Below are positions 1 to 12,009 of a DNA stretch of 64,000 nucleotides, in pieces. The notes under the pieces were generated by a model that saw only the letters and a program-made list of their open reading frames with translations, made no database searches and had not been told where the DNA came from. Within the stretch, counting starts at the first letter, position 1, and each line of letters begins with the position of its first letter. Origin of the DNA: Neoceratodus forsteri (Eukaryota > Chordata > Ceratodontiformes > Ceratodontidae); contig CM028129.1 in the NCBI GenBank assembly GCA_016271365.2, positions 844,148,001 through 844,212,000 of the forward strand, written 5' to 3'. The position numbers were made by a program, and so were the translations under genes.

Positions 1-22
1 ATTTTTCTTTCAAGCTGCTAGA

Positions 23-140
23 AATACAGTAATTATAAAAAATAAAGGATAGGTAAGTTTGATGTACCTTGGATGTGTGAAAAAAAAATCCATAACACAC
101 ACTTACCTATCCACTATTCTTTATATACTGGTGCTGTATT
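23..140. repeat. Imperfect foldback (inverted repeat)
   Basis: GGATAGGTAAGT at 47-58 is answered by its exact reverse complement at 101-112. The flanks also pair loosely (ATACAG near 25, CTGTAT near 134; AATAAAGGATA against the AGAATAGTGGATA complement). This looks like a small MITE or an isolated palindrome. No target duplication could be fixed. Confidence 0.5.
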
Positions 141-1240
141 ATATGTAATAGGGAATGAAACTAAGGGAATAGCTTGGACTTCAGAAGTAGCATCTTTTAC
201 CTCACACATGTTTCTGAAGTGGCCCTAATCTACCATCAGATTCCATGTTTCTATGTTTCAGTATGCCCAAACCAAGGGACTCTGGCAGGATGGCAGGTCA
301 TTGGTGTGAGTGGAGCCTAGGTTAAATGCAACTAGAAGGGCATACCTCTCTCATCAGGTTTGGAAAGTACTGTCATACCTAGTAATCTATCTGAGACTAT
401 CCTAATGTGGAGAACTCCCCCATCACAAAAATATTTAGAAAAAGGGAACCTCGGGAAACTAAGAATATAAACACTCTAAGTTTCTCCTAACCAGGAAAAG
501 TTCCTGCTGTAGAGTCAGCAGGTAATGTGTTTGAAATGATTCCCAAGCTTCTTTGGGTGTTTGATGGTGCAGTGCTGTATAATGTTTAGTAGGTGGTGGA
601 AGGTCCACTCTGATGGTGCTCAGGACAGCATGTTCCACTATTTCACGGGAGCTCTGGCTTCATGCCATAAGCAAACTCCTTCCATTGTTCTAATGAAGTC
701 TGTGGTACACTGCTGTGACAGTACTTTTGGGACACATGCCTCTGAAGCTTCAGATATTGCACACTGGCAACTCTTTTCATTTTTCACGGTAACTTTGAAT
801 CCTCTTAAATAAGGTCTGTTTCTTTGATCTGAGCTCCTGATTCCCATACCAACACCACTGCTGCAGAAGAACATCCCCGGTCAGAACTCATCTGAGCACA
901 CCCTTCAAGCTTTTCCCCTCAGTGGAATGTCTCGCCTCACCATCAGGAAACAGTGCAGTAACGAAGTGTGTGTGTGGGGGAGAAGACAGCACCATAGATC
1001 AAGTGGGTCTGCAACAAAAATGAAGGTAGAAAAAATAAAGAAATAAATTGGGCAGAATGGGTGGGCCAAGTGGATAGAAGCTGGTGGCATGTAACAAAGT
1101 ATTTCAATCAGACTCTTTTCTCTATAGGTTTGTGATTATTTTCTGTCCTTCTTTTACTAGTAATAAATCCTGGTGCACCCGTTTTCATCAATACTCTGAC
1201 AGCAAAACAGGAAAAAAAGACCATTACGGCGAATTTTGCG
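141..1240. other. No recognised feature
   Basis: This stretch has only short open frames (the longest about 80 codons, 561-812 plus) with no recognisable motif and no coding-like continuation on either side. I see no repeat ends or RNA gene here. Confidence 0.5.
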
Positions 1241-1389
1241 GTAACATAGAAACATAGAAACATAGACTTTGACGGCAGATAAGGACCGCTAGGCCCATCT
1301 AGTCTGCCCATTTCCCTACCTACAGGATAGGCCGCAGATCCTAGTAAACCAATAGCCTATTTCTTCCTACCCCCCACAAGAATTGCCTT

Positions 1390-4110
1390 ATGTCTGTCCC
1401 ATGCATTCTTGAATTCTCCCACAGTTTTAGACCCCACAACCTCCTCAGGAAGGCTGTTCCATGCATCCACTACCCTCTCTGTGAAATAATACTTCCTCAC
1501 ATTGCCCCTGAACGCTCTCCTTCTATCTTTAAATTGTGTCCCTTGTTCTTACAAGTCTCTTTTTCTGAAAGATGCTACCCTCTTGGACTTTGTTGATTCC
1601 ACTGAGGTACTTAAAAGTTTCTATCATATCCCCCTCTCCTTCTTTCCTCAGGGTATACATATTAAGCTCCTTTAGTCTCTCCTCATACGGCTTCTCTTGC
1701 AGACCCTGCACCATTTAGTTGCCCTCCTCTGGACTGCCTCTATCCTGTCTATGTCCTTGCAGAGATGGGGTCTCCAGAACTGGACACAGTACTCCAGATG
1801 GGGTCTCACCAACTGTCTGTACAAAGGGATAACAACTTCCTGTTTTCTGCTGATGATGCCTCTCCCTGTACATCCCAGTATACCCCCAGCCCTCCCTACT
1901 GCCTTCTCACATTGCTTGCTAACCTTAAGGTCATCTGATATGATTACCCCCAGGTCCCTTTCCTTTTTTGTTGTTGTTACTACCTCCCCACCAATTGTGT
2001 ATTCTTCCTGGGTTCTTGTTTCCAGGTGCATTATTTGCACTTCTTTGCATTGAATCATAGCTGCCATACTTCTGACCATTCCTCCAACCTTGCCAAGTCC
2101 CTTTTCATCCTTTCCACGCCTCCTTGTGTATCAACCCTGTTGCAGATCTTTGTGTCATCTGCAAAAGGCATACTTTCCTTCAGTCCCTCTGCAATGTCAC
2201 TGATGAAGACATTAAAAGGACTGGACCAATACTGAACCCTACGGTGCCCCACTAGTAACCCCCTTTCTTCAGAGTGGACTCCATTTACAATTATCTTCTG
2301 TGTCCTGTTGTCCAGCCAATATTTTACCCAGGCTACCACCCTGGGTCCCACTCTCAGGCTAGTTAATTTGACTATTAATCTTTTGTGTGGGACTGTGTCA
2401 ATGCCTTGCTAAAAGTCTAGGTAGGCCATGTCACAGCCCCTCCTGGTCTACTGCTTTGGTCACCCAGTCAAAGAAATCTATTAGATTTGTCTGACATGAC
2501 CTTCCGCTGAACCCATGCTGCCTTGGGTCCTGTGCTCCACTGGCCTCTAGGTACTCAACTATTCTTTCCTTCAGAAGTGACTCCATCACTTTCCCTACCA
2601 CAGAGGTCAGACTGACAGGTCTGTAGTTTCCTGCCTCTGTCTTGCTCCCACTTTTGTGAAGGGGAATCACATCCGCCTTCCTCCAGTCCTCGGGTACCAC
2701 CCCATCCTCCCATGTTTTATTAAAAAGAGTAGCCAGTGGTTTCACTAGTTCCTCCCTTAATTATTTTAGAATTCTGGGGTGAATTCCATCAGGACCCATT
2801 GCTTTGTCCACCTTCAGTTTTAGGAGTTCTTGCAGAACCCTTTCTTCTGTGAAAGGACTGGGATCGACCCCCCCTATCAAGAGTGCTTCTGTTAATTGGA
2901 TTAGGCACTTCCCCCTCCTCTTTTGTGAATACTGAGCAGAAATATTCGTTCAGTATTCCTGCTTTTTCACTGTCCCCCTCTGCCCACCCACCGTTCATTC
3001 TATTCAGCCTCACTATCCCTCCCTTTGTCTTTCTACACTCGCTGATGTACCTATAAAAGGTTTTATCCCCCTTCTTAACTGAGTTGGCTATCTTTTCCTC
3101 AGTTTGGGCCTTTGCTATTCTGACTTCCCTCCCTGCTTCCTTCTGCCTTAACTAGTACAGCTCTCTGTCCTGCTCCTTCTGTGTTTCCTTATACTTCCGG
3201 AATGCTATCTTTTTCTTCCTGACTTTCACAGCCACCTCTTTTGAGAACCATAGTGGCTTTTTCTTTCATTTAGTTTGTTTATTTGCTTCACACAGAGCTT
3301 GTTGCCTCTGTGATAGCATTTGATAATTCCCCATTGTTGCTCCACACCTCCTTCTAGCCTGTTTGCTAGTGCTTTTCTGAGGCACTCTCCCATCTTGCCA
3401 AAGTCAGCCCTCCTAAAGTCCAGTACCCTCACTTTTGTGTGCTTGACTCTGTAGATGAGTTTAACGTGAACCACACTGTTTGATGGTCACTTGTCCCAGA
3501 TGGCAACCCACTTCTAGATCTGAGATCCTCTCCTGCCCCCGTTTGAGAGTACAAGGTCTAAGATTGCTCCCTCACGAGTGGGTTCAGAAACTATCTGTCT
3601 AATGCCTGCCACCTGTAGGGCATCAAGAATGGCCCTGCTCTTGGATGTGGCTGCAGCAAATGTGCTCCAGTTAACATCTGGCATATCCAGGTCTCCCATC
3701 AACAGTATCTCCCCTTTCTCTGCCATTCTAAGAATGCCTTCTATCATATCCTTGTCCATTTCTTCCCCTGACATGGGGGTCTGTACACAACCCTATGCGG
3801 ATTGTGGTGCCCTTTCCAGTCTCCAAGGTGACCCACAGTGCCTCCTCTCTCCCTGTTTACTCTTTTGTTCAGTTGCTTTTATCCTTCCTTTACATGAGAG
3901 CTCCCTCCCCTCTTCTCCCTGCCTGTCTCTCCTGTAGGTTATGTACCCTGGTATGTTAACATCCCAGTCATGGTTCTCTGTGTACCATGTTTCTGTGACT
4001 GCTACAATATCCAGGCATCCCTCTTCCATTAAGGCCATCAGCTCAGGAGCTTGTTGCCCAGACTACGAGCATTGGTACTCATTACCCTCCATTTCCTGAT
4101 GGCCTTACCC
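1390..4110 (-). pseudogene. CR1 ORF2 (APE endonuclease + reverse transcriptase), copy A, broken
   Basis: ORF2 nicks DNA and reverse-transcribes the element RNA at the target. Read on the minus strand, the endonuclease shows a VTETWYTENHDW block (3793-4038) and a GDLDMPDVNW block (about 3690), where active copies normally have GDFN. The reverse transcriptase follows: VIPLHKSGSKTEAGNYRPVS (2431-2745), then the catalytic box as FADDTKIC (2055-2351), and a thumb with QLVRPHLEYCVQFWRPHL (1672-2079). The C-terminal part (PYEERLKELNMYTL) lies near 1650. Several frameshifts separate these blocks, so no full protein is made. Family assignment is secure; the ends are approximate. Confidence 0.85.
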
Positions 4111-4269
4111 TTTGCCCCATCCCTGTCCTTCTTGCCTTTGTCACTTTCTCCATTTACCCTGCCCTTCTCCTATCGACACCTCTATGTTGGTGTTTGCTGC
4201 ACTTACTACCATGATTATTTGGGGGGGGCTAGGATTCTCCTGCTCCTTTCCAGTGCCTCCCCCCTTGGC

Positions 4270-5172
4270 TAGTTTAAAAGCTTGCCAATGAAGCATTTAA
4301 ACCTATCACCTAGGATCCTGGTTCCCCTCCTGGACAGATGCAGCCCATCATGCCAGTATAGGCTTGCATCACTTCAGGTGGACCCCCAGTACCCAATGAA
4401 GCCAAATCCCTGAGCTCCACACCAGTTTTTCAACCACTGATTGAATCCCATGGTGCAGAACACCCTAGCCTCTCCTATGCCATAGATGGGTAGCACCACT
4501 GAGAAGGTTACCGTGTGTGCTACTTTACTAAGGCCCCTCCCCAATTCCACAAACTCTTCCTGCACTTCTCTAATCCCTTTCTTAGCCAGGTCATTTGTCC
4601 CTAGGTGGACAATGACATCCAGCTCCCTCCCTGTGCAGCTGCTCGGCAATCCTGAGGATTCGGCTCCTGTCCCTCCAAGCTGTGGTGCCTGGCAGGCACC
4701 TCCCTCTCCTTCCTCCCCCGTTCTACCTTCCCTAACAATAGGGTCCCCCACAGGGGTTGTTTCCTTCCCCTGAGGGTCCCCTGCCACCCTCCTGTGGGTC
4801 TCCTTTGTGGAGGTTCCCAACATCCTCCTTGGTCTCCACTGTGGGTGCCTCCATAGAGGAACCACACTTTGCCAGAATGCATAGGGTGTGGAGAGAGTAC
4901 AACTGGAGGATGCACCTCTGTTCCACCACCCTCACCCTCCCTGAGCCCACTGTGGTCCAACCGCTCCTCTTTCTTGGCAACCTCTGAGGCAACGGCAGTG
5001 GCACTGGTGGTCCCTGGATGGAAGAGGAGGTCCCACAAATCCTGGTCAACTCAGCCTGGAGATGAGCAACCTCCTCCCTCAGCCCAGAGAGGTGCCTGCA
5101 GATGGGACAACACCGCATCCTCCAGAACATCTCCCGGAAGACTGCTACTCCACAGCCACTGCACTGCACCAC
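4270..5172 (-). pseudogene. CR1 ORF1 with cysteine cluster and SGNH-esterase domain, copy A
   Basis: CR1-type ORF1 proteins pair an N-terminal zinc-binding/coiled-coil segment with an SGNH esterase. Here the frame at 4732-5172 begins MVQCSGCGVAVF, followed by RCCPICRHLSGLREEVAHL: two CxxC pairs and a heptad-like helix. The esterase follows with GDPIVREG (block I, normally GDSI; the catalytic Ser appears replaced by Pro) and VIVHLGTNDL (block III). It closes near 4290 with DGLHLSRRGTRIL, the Asp-x-x-His block, then a stop near 4270. The pieces sit in more than one frame, so the gene is dead. The loss of the catalytic Ser is read directly, but could reflect decay rather than selection. Confidence 0.8.
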
Positions 5173-5289
5173 TCCAAACCTGTCTTATTTCTGGCCCCTT
5201 AACTGTTTGCAATCCTTACTCTTTCCTCTGTTTTTTTTCTCTCTCCTTACTTTCTGCCTGTGTGCCCTTTAAGCTCCTGATTGTCCTGT

Positions 5290-5760
5290 TCTGAGACAAG
5301 AATTTCCTATATTTCTCAGTAGGCCACTTACTTGCTCAGAGGCAGACCTCCAGCAGCAAGAGGGGACCGGAGAGCTACTCTTGCCCTTCTAGGATGGTGG
5401 GTCCTTGGTGGTTCAGTGATCACTCACTTCCTGCCCCTAAACAGGAAGTTCCTGTTGTCAGTCAAATCCTGTGCCTATAAAAATAGAACTAGCTTTGGGT
5501 GGAGGGAGGGCAGGAAAGCAATATAGTCCCAGCAGAAGTTCAGTCACACAGCAGTCCATTCTCCTGGTGTCTTCTGCAAGCTATTGGTCCTTTTTCCATG
5601 TTTCACCTTCCCCAGTATTCCACCCCTCCCGGACCAACTCTGACCTGGAGTTGGAATCCCTAAAAGTCTGGGGGGTGGAGACAAACCCCACAGAAAACAC
5701 CTGTAGAACAGGCAGCACAATACCTGCATCGGTATTGTGCTCTCACTGTGGGGGAGGTCG
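5290..5760 (-). other. Probable 5' UTR of CR1 copy A, ending at a perfect hairpin
   Basis: No coding frame is convincing here. AGCACAATACC at 5714-5724 and GGTATTGTGCT at 5731-5741 form an 11-bp perfect stem with a 6-base loop. It lies between the CR1 5' region and the Penelope fragment. Its role is unknown. Confidence 0.4.
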
Positions 5761-5817
5761 GCATTGTCGCAGTTGACCAAGCTTGGTGCTTCCAATAAAT
5801 CCAGATAAGGAATTGCG

Positions 5818-6410
5818 CTAGGTTGACAGTTCATTGTAAATTTCAGATATGCTGTCATTCAGATAATTATAAAATTCTTGTAAAATCTCCTCTGAAGTAT
5901 CCCACAGGATCAGTATGTCATCTATAAAGTATTTATAGAGTTTCAGATGATCTTCATCTGGATTCTGTTCTGTGTGGATGTGTTGGCATTCAAATTCTGA
6001 CATGAACAGATTTGCTTAAGTGGGGGCTAGTGTCACCCCCATAGCTGTACCCATCAGCTGTGTGTAGCAGTTCTTCTCAAACTTAAAATAATTATTCTCT
6101 AACACAAATTTAGTTAAGATAATGAGAAATTCTTTATCAGGTTTATTATCAACTCTTAGCTCTAATGCTTTTTCCAAGGCATTAAGACTCTCTGAATGGG
6201 GAATAGAGGTATATAAGTTTTTAACATCAAGGGTCACCAGATGATAAGATTCTATGTTATGTTCCTCATTAATTTGTTCCAATATTTGTATACAATGCGT
6301 ACTGTCTCAAACATATGATGGCATTAAGGGGACCAGTTCTTTACAGTAATGGTCTACATAAATGGACAGTGGTTCAGTAATGGTAAGCAATCCTAAAGTG
6401 TTAAACACAC
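5818..6410 (-). pseudogene. Penelope-like element reverse-transcriptase fragment
   Basis: Minus-strand frames 6016-6282 and 5818-6003 together resemble Penelope-like reverse transcriptase. VTLDVKNLYTSIPHSES and YTQLMGTAMG occur in the first, and YKYFIDDILILW (catalytic DD) in the second. Upstream, about 6290-6410, the minus strand reads SIYVDHYCKELVPLMPSYV, the conserved stretch that normally precedes these blocks. A frameshift and stops break it, and I see no GIY-YIG domain. It is about 200 residues of a protein that is usually 600-800 residues long. Confidence 0.8.
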
Positions 6411-7240
6411 CAACAATACCGCTGACTGTAATGGATCATGTCACTCCCATTTTGGAGTGAAATTGCTAATATAGCTAGAATAAGCTACAACATTCCTTTT
6501 AAGAAAAGCATATGGAATAAGGGGGACCTCCTATATTAGCCTTCCAGGCTATTGGAGGTTTCACAAAGTAACCAGGCCAAGAAGGCTGTACATCAGTACT
6601 TGTGATGTCAGTGCACTTCTGTGCATGCACTCAATGGCCTGGCCCCTTTTCTAGGCCTTCAGGAAGAAGGCACATTACTCAGTAAGAGAATGGCATTTTA
6701 AGCAATGGCGTGGGTAATGCTAAACATGATTGATTAATTTTGAGAACTAGCCACAGAGGAACATGCTAAACGTCAAATAAAGTAAGTCTAAATTTGTCTG
6801 TAGATATTAGAAGTGGGACTGCATTTGGTTTGGGTTGTGAAAAATTACATTTTGACAAAACTTTACAAATGTTGAGAGACACTTTGTGTTATGTCTCCAC
6901 AGAACCATAAAGCTTAGACTTTCACTGTGAAAATAAGCTGCACACATATTAACTATAGGATTAAGAAGGTAGAATGTGCAACATAAATAATGAGACACAT
7001 GATGCAAATTTACACATGGGTGAAGCTAGAGGAATAAAAGAAGATTTTCCTTTTTGTTCCCACAGGTTGTCTACCAATGGCTTGTTCTCTATTGTGACAA
7101 GGTTTGCAATATTTAGAGTTTGAATATAGGTTGGTTCCTACCTGGTTGAAGTAGATATTATAATTATTTATTTTTGAAGAAAGAGAGCCAATTAATTCAG
7201 ATTTTGCTTATGTTTTGATTTAGAATTTATAGTAGCTCCA
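6411..7240. other. No recognised feature
   Basis: AT-rich sequence with no coding motif. It may include non-coding parts of the adjacent Penelope element, but I cannot show that. Confidence 0.4.
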
Positions 7241-7300
7241 TGGTCTGATGAAAAGACAATTTGGTAGTCCTGAAACGTTACTTTGTGAAAGAGAAGTTAC
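7241..7300 (+). ncRNA. Hammerhead-ribozyme-like core (possible Penelope relic)
   Basis: CTGATGA at 7245-7251 is followed by a short GAC/GTC stem (about 7255 and 7267) and GAAAC at 7272-7276. That is the order of the two conserved strands of a hammerhead core. Penelope-like elements are known to carry such ribozymes. Helix III and the cleavage triplet are not clear, and the motif is on the strand opposite to the Penelope RT 800 bp away, so it may be chance or a separate copy. Confidence 0.3.
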
Positions 7301-8750
7301 TTTAAAGAGCCAGTAAAATAAAAGAAGAGAATGAAATCAATGTAATATGTTTGCATAATTTATTTCAAGAAAATTTTGGACACATGTAAAACAAAATTCT
7401 GAAAATCAATTAGGGGTTGAGATCCACACCTACTGAACTATCTTAGCAGAAACATAGCCTTTCACCAGTCAAGCAAAACTCCATATATATTCATAAATCT
7501 ATTTATAAATTTAACATTTATAAATTAGTGCCCAAGAAATAGACATTGAGCCAAGGCTTGTGTCAAGGTGCAACACGAGGAGTGGAAGAGGTGCATGGGG
7601 GGGTGCGGAAACTGGCATTAAAAAAAGCAAAACATTTCAAGCATCAATAAATGTAATGGGCTTTATGCACTACAAGGCCTGGCATGTGCTAAAAACATTT
7701 GTTTTTTGGCATACTGGTGTGGAGCTCAGCATAATGGTTAGGGGAGGCCATGGAGGAGAAGCCTCGCCAAGCCCTAGGTGTCCAAGTGGAAGGCCAACTT
7801 GGACAGTTAGTGGATAGTCTGATGTGCACATTCAATGTATTCTGGGACATGCTAGCTCATGGGGGAAATTGCCATATCCCCTATACCATAGGGAAGCACT
7901 TGCCTGTACTTGCTAACCCATGCCCTAAATCTTGAGATGCAGGGGATGGTTTGATACTGGCTAGAATTGTCAGTTCAGGGCTGTCTGTCCCCCAGTATAT
8001 TAAGTGTTTGGTAGTGCAGAGGCACATATAGCAGGTACTACCAAATATAAATAACACCTCCTTCACCTCCTAGTTACATGTAGGTGACATTGTGCATGCC
8101 TTGTTGTGTGGCCAGTACCCCTAGCGTTCCTCCGTCCCAGTCACATTTGCAGCCAATTTGGGTGGGCTAGATGTGTAGGTGTTTTGGTCTTCTGGCACCA
8201 ATAAACTTTGCATTTTTTCACCAGAATTCCAAGAAGTGATGTCTACTCATTAAGAGAGGTGAGTGCCCACACTGTCCGATTTTGTTATTGTTACATGTGC
8301 AAATCCACCAGGGGAGCCTTTCTGCATGCTGTGGAAGTCCTCTGGGACCCACAGCCTGCAGCCTATGCATGTATTGTGGCCAATAACCATAGATAATTGC
8401 AAGGGAATGAAAAGAAAGAAAATGAATGCTACTACACTGTACCTAGTGCAAATTGAAATACAATAATAAAATGCTCATGAAAAAAATACAAAAGGAAATG
8501 GAGTAATGCACAACAAAACATGGAAGGTTGCTTGCTTCATGGGAATTAACTTATGCAACAAAGTGGGGAAAGAAGGGTAGGCTCTATGAGGTAGGGAAAA
8601 TATCACCATAAAGGGATCAATGATGAATTCCATGCTAGGTGGTTAATACTAAGCAGGCAATGGGCATTTACCAAGGAGCAAAAAAGACAGACAGTAGTAG
8701 ACAAGAGGGGGGAAGGAAAAGGAGAAAGCAAAGACAAGGAAACAGAAGAT
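7301..8750. other. No recognised feature
   Basis: Short frames at 7560-7817, 7750-7935 and 8208-8466 show no family motif. I see no inverted ends and no target duplication. Confidence 0.4.
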
Positions 8751-8752
8751 TT

Positions 8753-8925
8753 TAATGCATGTATGAAGAGCTGGTGTCAAGAAAATGGGTATCATTTTGT
8801 AGGTGATTGGGGAGACTTCTGGGAGAGGAAGTTCTTCAAGTACAATGTACTACACCTCACCAAGGAAGGGGTGAGAGTGCTAGAACAGCCGTCTGACATC
8901 TGGCCTGGTCATTTAAACTAGAGGA
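8753..8925 (+). pseudogene. CR1 ORF1 esterase C-terminus (5' part of copy C)
   Basis: On the plus strand the frame beginning near 8753 reads FNACMKSWCQENGYHFVGDW, then FWERKFFKYNVLHLTKEG, ending with a stop at about 8922. This is the end of a CR1 ORF1 esterase. The usual DGLHLS block appears as NVLHLT, so the catalytic Asp is lost but the His is kept. The frame stops about 60 bp before the minus-strand CR1 copy B tail. I infer that it belongs to copy C, whose ORF2 resumes at 13.8 kb on the same strand. Confidence 0.65.
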
Positions 8926-9089
8926 GGGGGAGTCTGAGGCTAAAGAACCCATCATGGACATCATAAAGGATGGAAACTTACATAGAAACATAGAATATGA
9001 CAACAGATAAGGACCAACCAATCCATCTAGTTTGCCCATTTCTCTACTTGGTCTACCGTTCCCCCACTCTGCTGCACAGCAGGGTACCT

Positions 9090-11862
9090 TTACGCTTATC
9101 CCATGCATTTTTGAATCCTCATACTATTTTTGATTCCACCACCTCCGCTGGTAGGCTGTTCCATGGATCCACCACCTTCTCTGTGAAAAAATACTTTCTA
9201 GCATTCCCCCTAAGCCTCCCTCCCTCCAACCTTATGTCATGTCCCCTTGTCCTTGTGCACTTTTCTCTGAAATATGCTCCCCTCCTGTACCATGTTTATT
9301 CCTCTAAAGATTTGAAAGTCTCTATCACATCCCCTCTCTCCCTTTTCTCTTCCAGTGAATTGATGTTAAGTTCCCAGAGTATTTCCTCATAAGGCTTGTG
9401 GTGCAGTGCATGTATCATTTTTGTTGCTCTTCTCTGGACTGCTTCCATTCTGTCTATATCCTTTCTGAGATGTGGTCTCCAGAAATGGACACAGTATTCT
9501 AGATGAAGCCTCACAAGTGATGTATACAGCAGCATCCCAACTTCACGCCTCCTGCTGGTTATTCCCCTTCCTATGCACCCCAGCATTTTGTTTGCTTTCC
9601 ACACTGCTTTCTCACTTTGCTAGGATGACTTCAGGTCATAGGATATGATAACCCCCAGGTCTTTCTCCTGACTTGTGGTGGCTATAACCTGCCTCCCATC
9701 CTGTATTGCTCTATTGGGTTTCTGTGTCCCAGATGCATAATCGTACACTTCTTAGCATTGAAACCCAACTGCCAAACCCTTGACCATTCCTCAAGTAGTC
9801 TTAGGTAATTTCTCATATTATCTAATCCCTCCTGTGTGTCGACTCTGTTGCAGATCTTGGTGTCATCTGCGAACAGGCATACTTTCCCCTCCAGTTCCTC
9901 TGCAGTGTTGCTCATGATGACATTGAATAGGACTGGACCCAGCACTGATCCCTGTGGCACCCCGCTGGTCACCTCCTCGTCTTTGGACTTTATGCCATTT
10001 ACTGCCACTCTCTGGGTCCTACCTTTTAGCCAGTTTCCAACCCATTTTACCATTTTAGAGCCCACACCCAGATTTCCCACTTTGTTAGGCAACCTTCTAT
10101 ATGAAACGGTGTTGAAGACCTGGCTGAAATCCAGGTAGACCATATCCACTGCCAATCCCTGATCCACCAACCTCATCACCAGTCAAAGATATCAATAAGA
10201 TTAGTCTGACAGGACCTTCTCTCAGTGAATCCATGCTACCTTGGGTCTTTTGCTCTACTTGACTCCAAGAACTTCATTACCCTCTCCTTAAGCAGGAACT
10301 CCATCAGTTTCCCCACCACTGAGGTCAGACTTACAACTTTGTAATTGCCTGCCTCCTTCTTACTTCCACTCTTGTGCAGGGGGACCACCTCTGCTCCTCC
10401 AGTCCCCAGGTACCTCTCCCATCTCGAGTGATTGGCTAAAAAGGGTTGTCAGTGGTTCTTCTAGGACTTTTCTGAGTTCCTTCAAAACTCTAGGGTGAAT
10501 CCCATCTGGCCCCATTGCCTTCTCTGTCTTTACTCTCTGTAGTTCCTTCAAGACTCTATCCACTGTAAATGGGCTGGTGTCCACCTCTCCCCCATGTAAA
10601 TCTTTCCTTGTGAGTCTTGGCCCCTTCCTTTCCTTGATAAATACTGAGCAAAAATACTTGTTCAGTATCTCAGCTTTTTAAAAGTTATCCTCCACCCACC
10701 CACCCTCTCCCTTCTTTAGCCTAACAATACCATTTCTGGTCTTCTTCCTCTCACTAATATAATGGAAGAAGGTCTTGTCTCCCTTCTTAATAGCCTATAC
10801 TAGTCCTTCCTCCGTTCTTGCCTTAGCCCCTCTGACAGCTTTCCCAGCTTCTCTTTACTTCTCCAGATATTTCACTCTGTCTTCTTCTTTCAGTGTTTCT
10901 TTGTATTTCCTGAATGCCTTACTTTTTCTCTCACTTTCTCAGCTACTGACTTAGAGAACCACAGTAGCTGATTCTATCTTTTGCTCTTGCTAAGCAATCT
11001 GTCACATTGACTTGTCACTCCTACTATGGATCTCTTGAGCCTAACCCACTGTTCTTCTATCCCTCCCCCCATACCTTCTGCTGCCAGGGCAATTTTGAGC
11101 TGTTCCCCCATCTCCACAAAGTTGGCCATCTAGAAATCTAGGACCTTGATCGTTGTATGGCTTTCTTCTGTCAATGTGTTGACTCTAACCACACAGTTCT
11201 GGTACCAAGGGGACTGCCCACCTCAGCATCCATAATTATTTTCCCCATTTGTTGGCACTAAGTCCAGTACAGCCCCCTCCCTGGTGGGCTCAACCACAAG
11301 CTGCCTTAGGTTTGCCCCATGCATGGCAGACATGAGGTCCCTGTTCCTTGATATACTCCCAGTTTGGGTATTCCAATCTGCATCTGGCATGTTGCATTCA
11401 TTAATAGTACTTCCCCTTTGGCCAATATTATGGATGGTATCCAATAAAACCAGATCTATATCTTCCCCCCTGTGTGGGAGGCCTGTAAACTACTCCAGCA
11501 TGGATTGCTGTTTTGTTCCCTGACTCCAGAGTGACCCACAATGCCTCTGCTTCTTCCCTGGATCCCTGAGCCTCCGTAGCTTTAATCCCTTCCTTCACAT
11601 ATATAGCAACCCCTCCTCCCCTCTTCCTCTCCCTATTCTTTCTAAAAAGTGTATACCCTGGTATGGCTGCATCCCAGTCATGATTCCCTGTGTACCATGT
11701 CTCTGTAATAGCCACAATGTCCAGGTTTGTGTCTGCCATCAGTGCTGTTAGGTCTGGGATTTTGTTTCCCAAACTGCAGGCGTTTGTGCACATGACCTTC
11801 CACTCTGTGTACCCCTTGAACGTTCCTTGTTTATTGGTCTTTGCCCTGCGTTGTATTAGCAA
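9090..11862 (-). pseudogene. CR1 ORF2 (endonuclease + reverse transcriptase), copy B
   Basis: On the minus strand the 144-codon frame 11428-11862 holds the endonuclease start: MCTNACSLGNKIPDL, then AITETWYTGNHDWDAAIPGY and GVVYRPPTQGG. The next block at 11223-11444 has NMPDADWNT and EPTREGAVLDLV. The reverse transcriptase shows KAMGPDGIHPRVLKEL (10360-10584). A 165-codon frame (9682-10179) carries VYLDFSQVFNTVSYRR, SGVPQGSVLGPVLFNV and the catalytic LFADDTKICN. The thumb (9296-9604) reads SLVRLHLEYCVHFWRPHL. All catalytic blocks are present, but in at least four frames. Confidence 0.85.
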
Positions 11863-12009
11863 TATATCTTCTGTTCTCTCCTCATTGTAACCATGGTAGT
11901 TTTGCAGTTAGATAGTATGCTAGCCCTCACTATTTTCAGCTATGTCCCGTGGGGGGGTAGGGGGCTATGATAATCCCTTTGACTGTCTATTCCTCTCCCC
12001 TTGGCAAGT

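Larger units (their letters stand above)
1244..5290 (-). mobile_element. CR1 non-LTR retrotransposon, copy A, nearly full length but decayed
   Basis: The element reads right to left. Its 3' end is marked by an ACATAGAAAC microsatellite at 1244-1267 (TTCTATGTTTCTATG on the minus strand), the kind of tail CR1 LINEs carry. Upstream on the minus strand come a 3' UTR, ORF2 (endonuclease and reverse transcriptase, about 4110 down to 1390) and ORF1 (about 5172 down to 4270). The order and tail match CR1. The 5' boundary near 5290 is a guess, since a 5' UTR may continue to about 5700. Copies B, C, D and F in this window are related but not identical. Confidence 0.85.

Noticed and set aside
561..874. 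Two opposite frames of about 80 codons
   Set aside because: Overlap each other, lack motifs and have no splice-supported extension.
8205..8265. Possible host exon (pyrimidine tract, CAG, short frame, GTGAG)
   Set aside because: The frame is short and motif-free, and such signals are common by chance.
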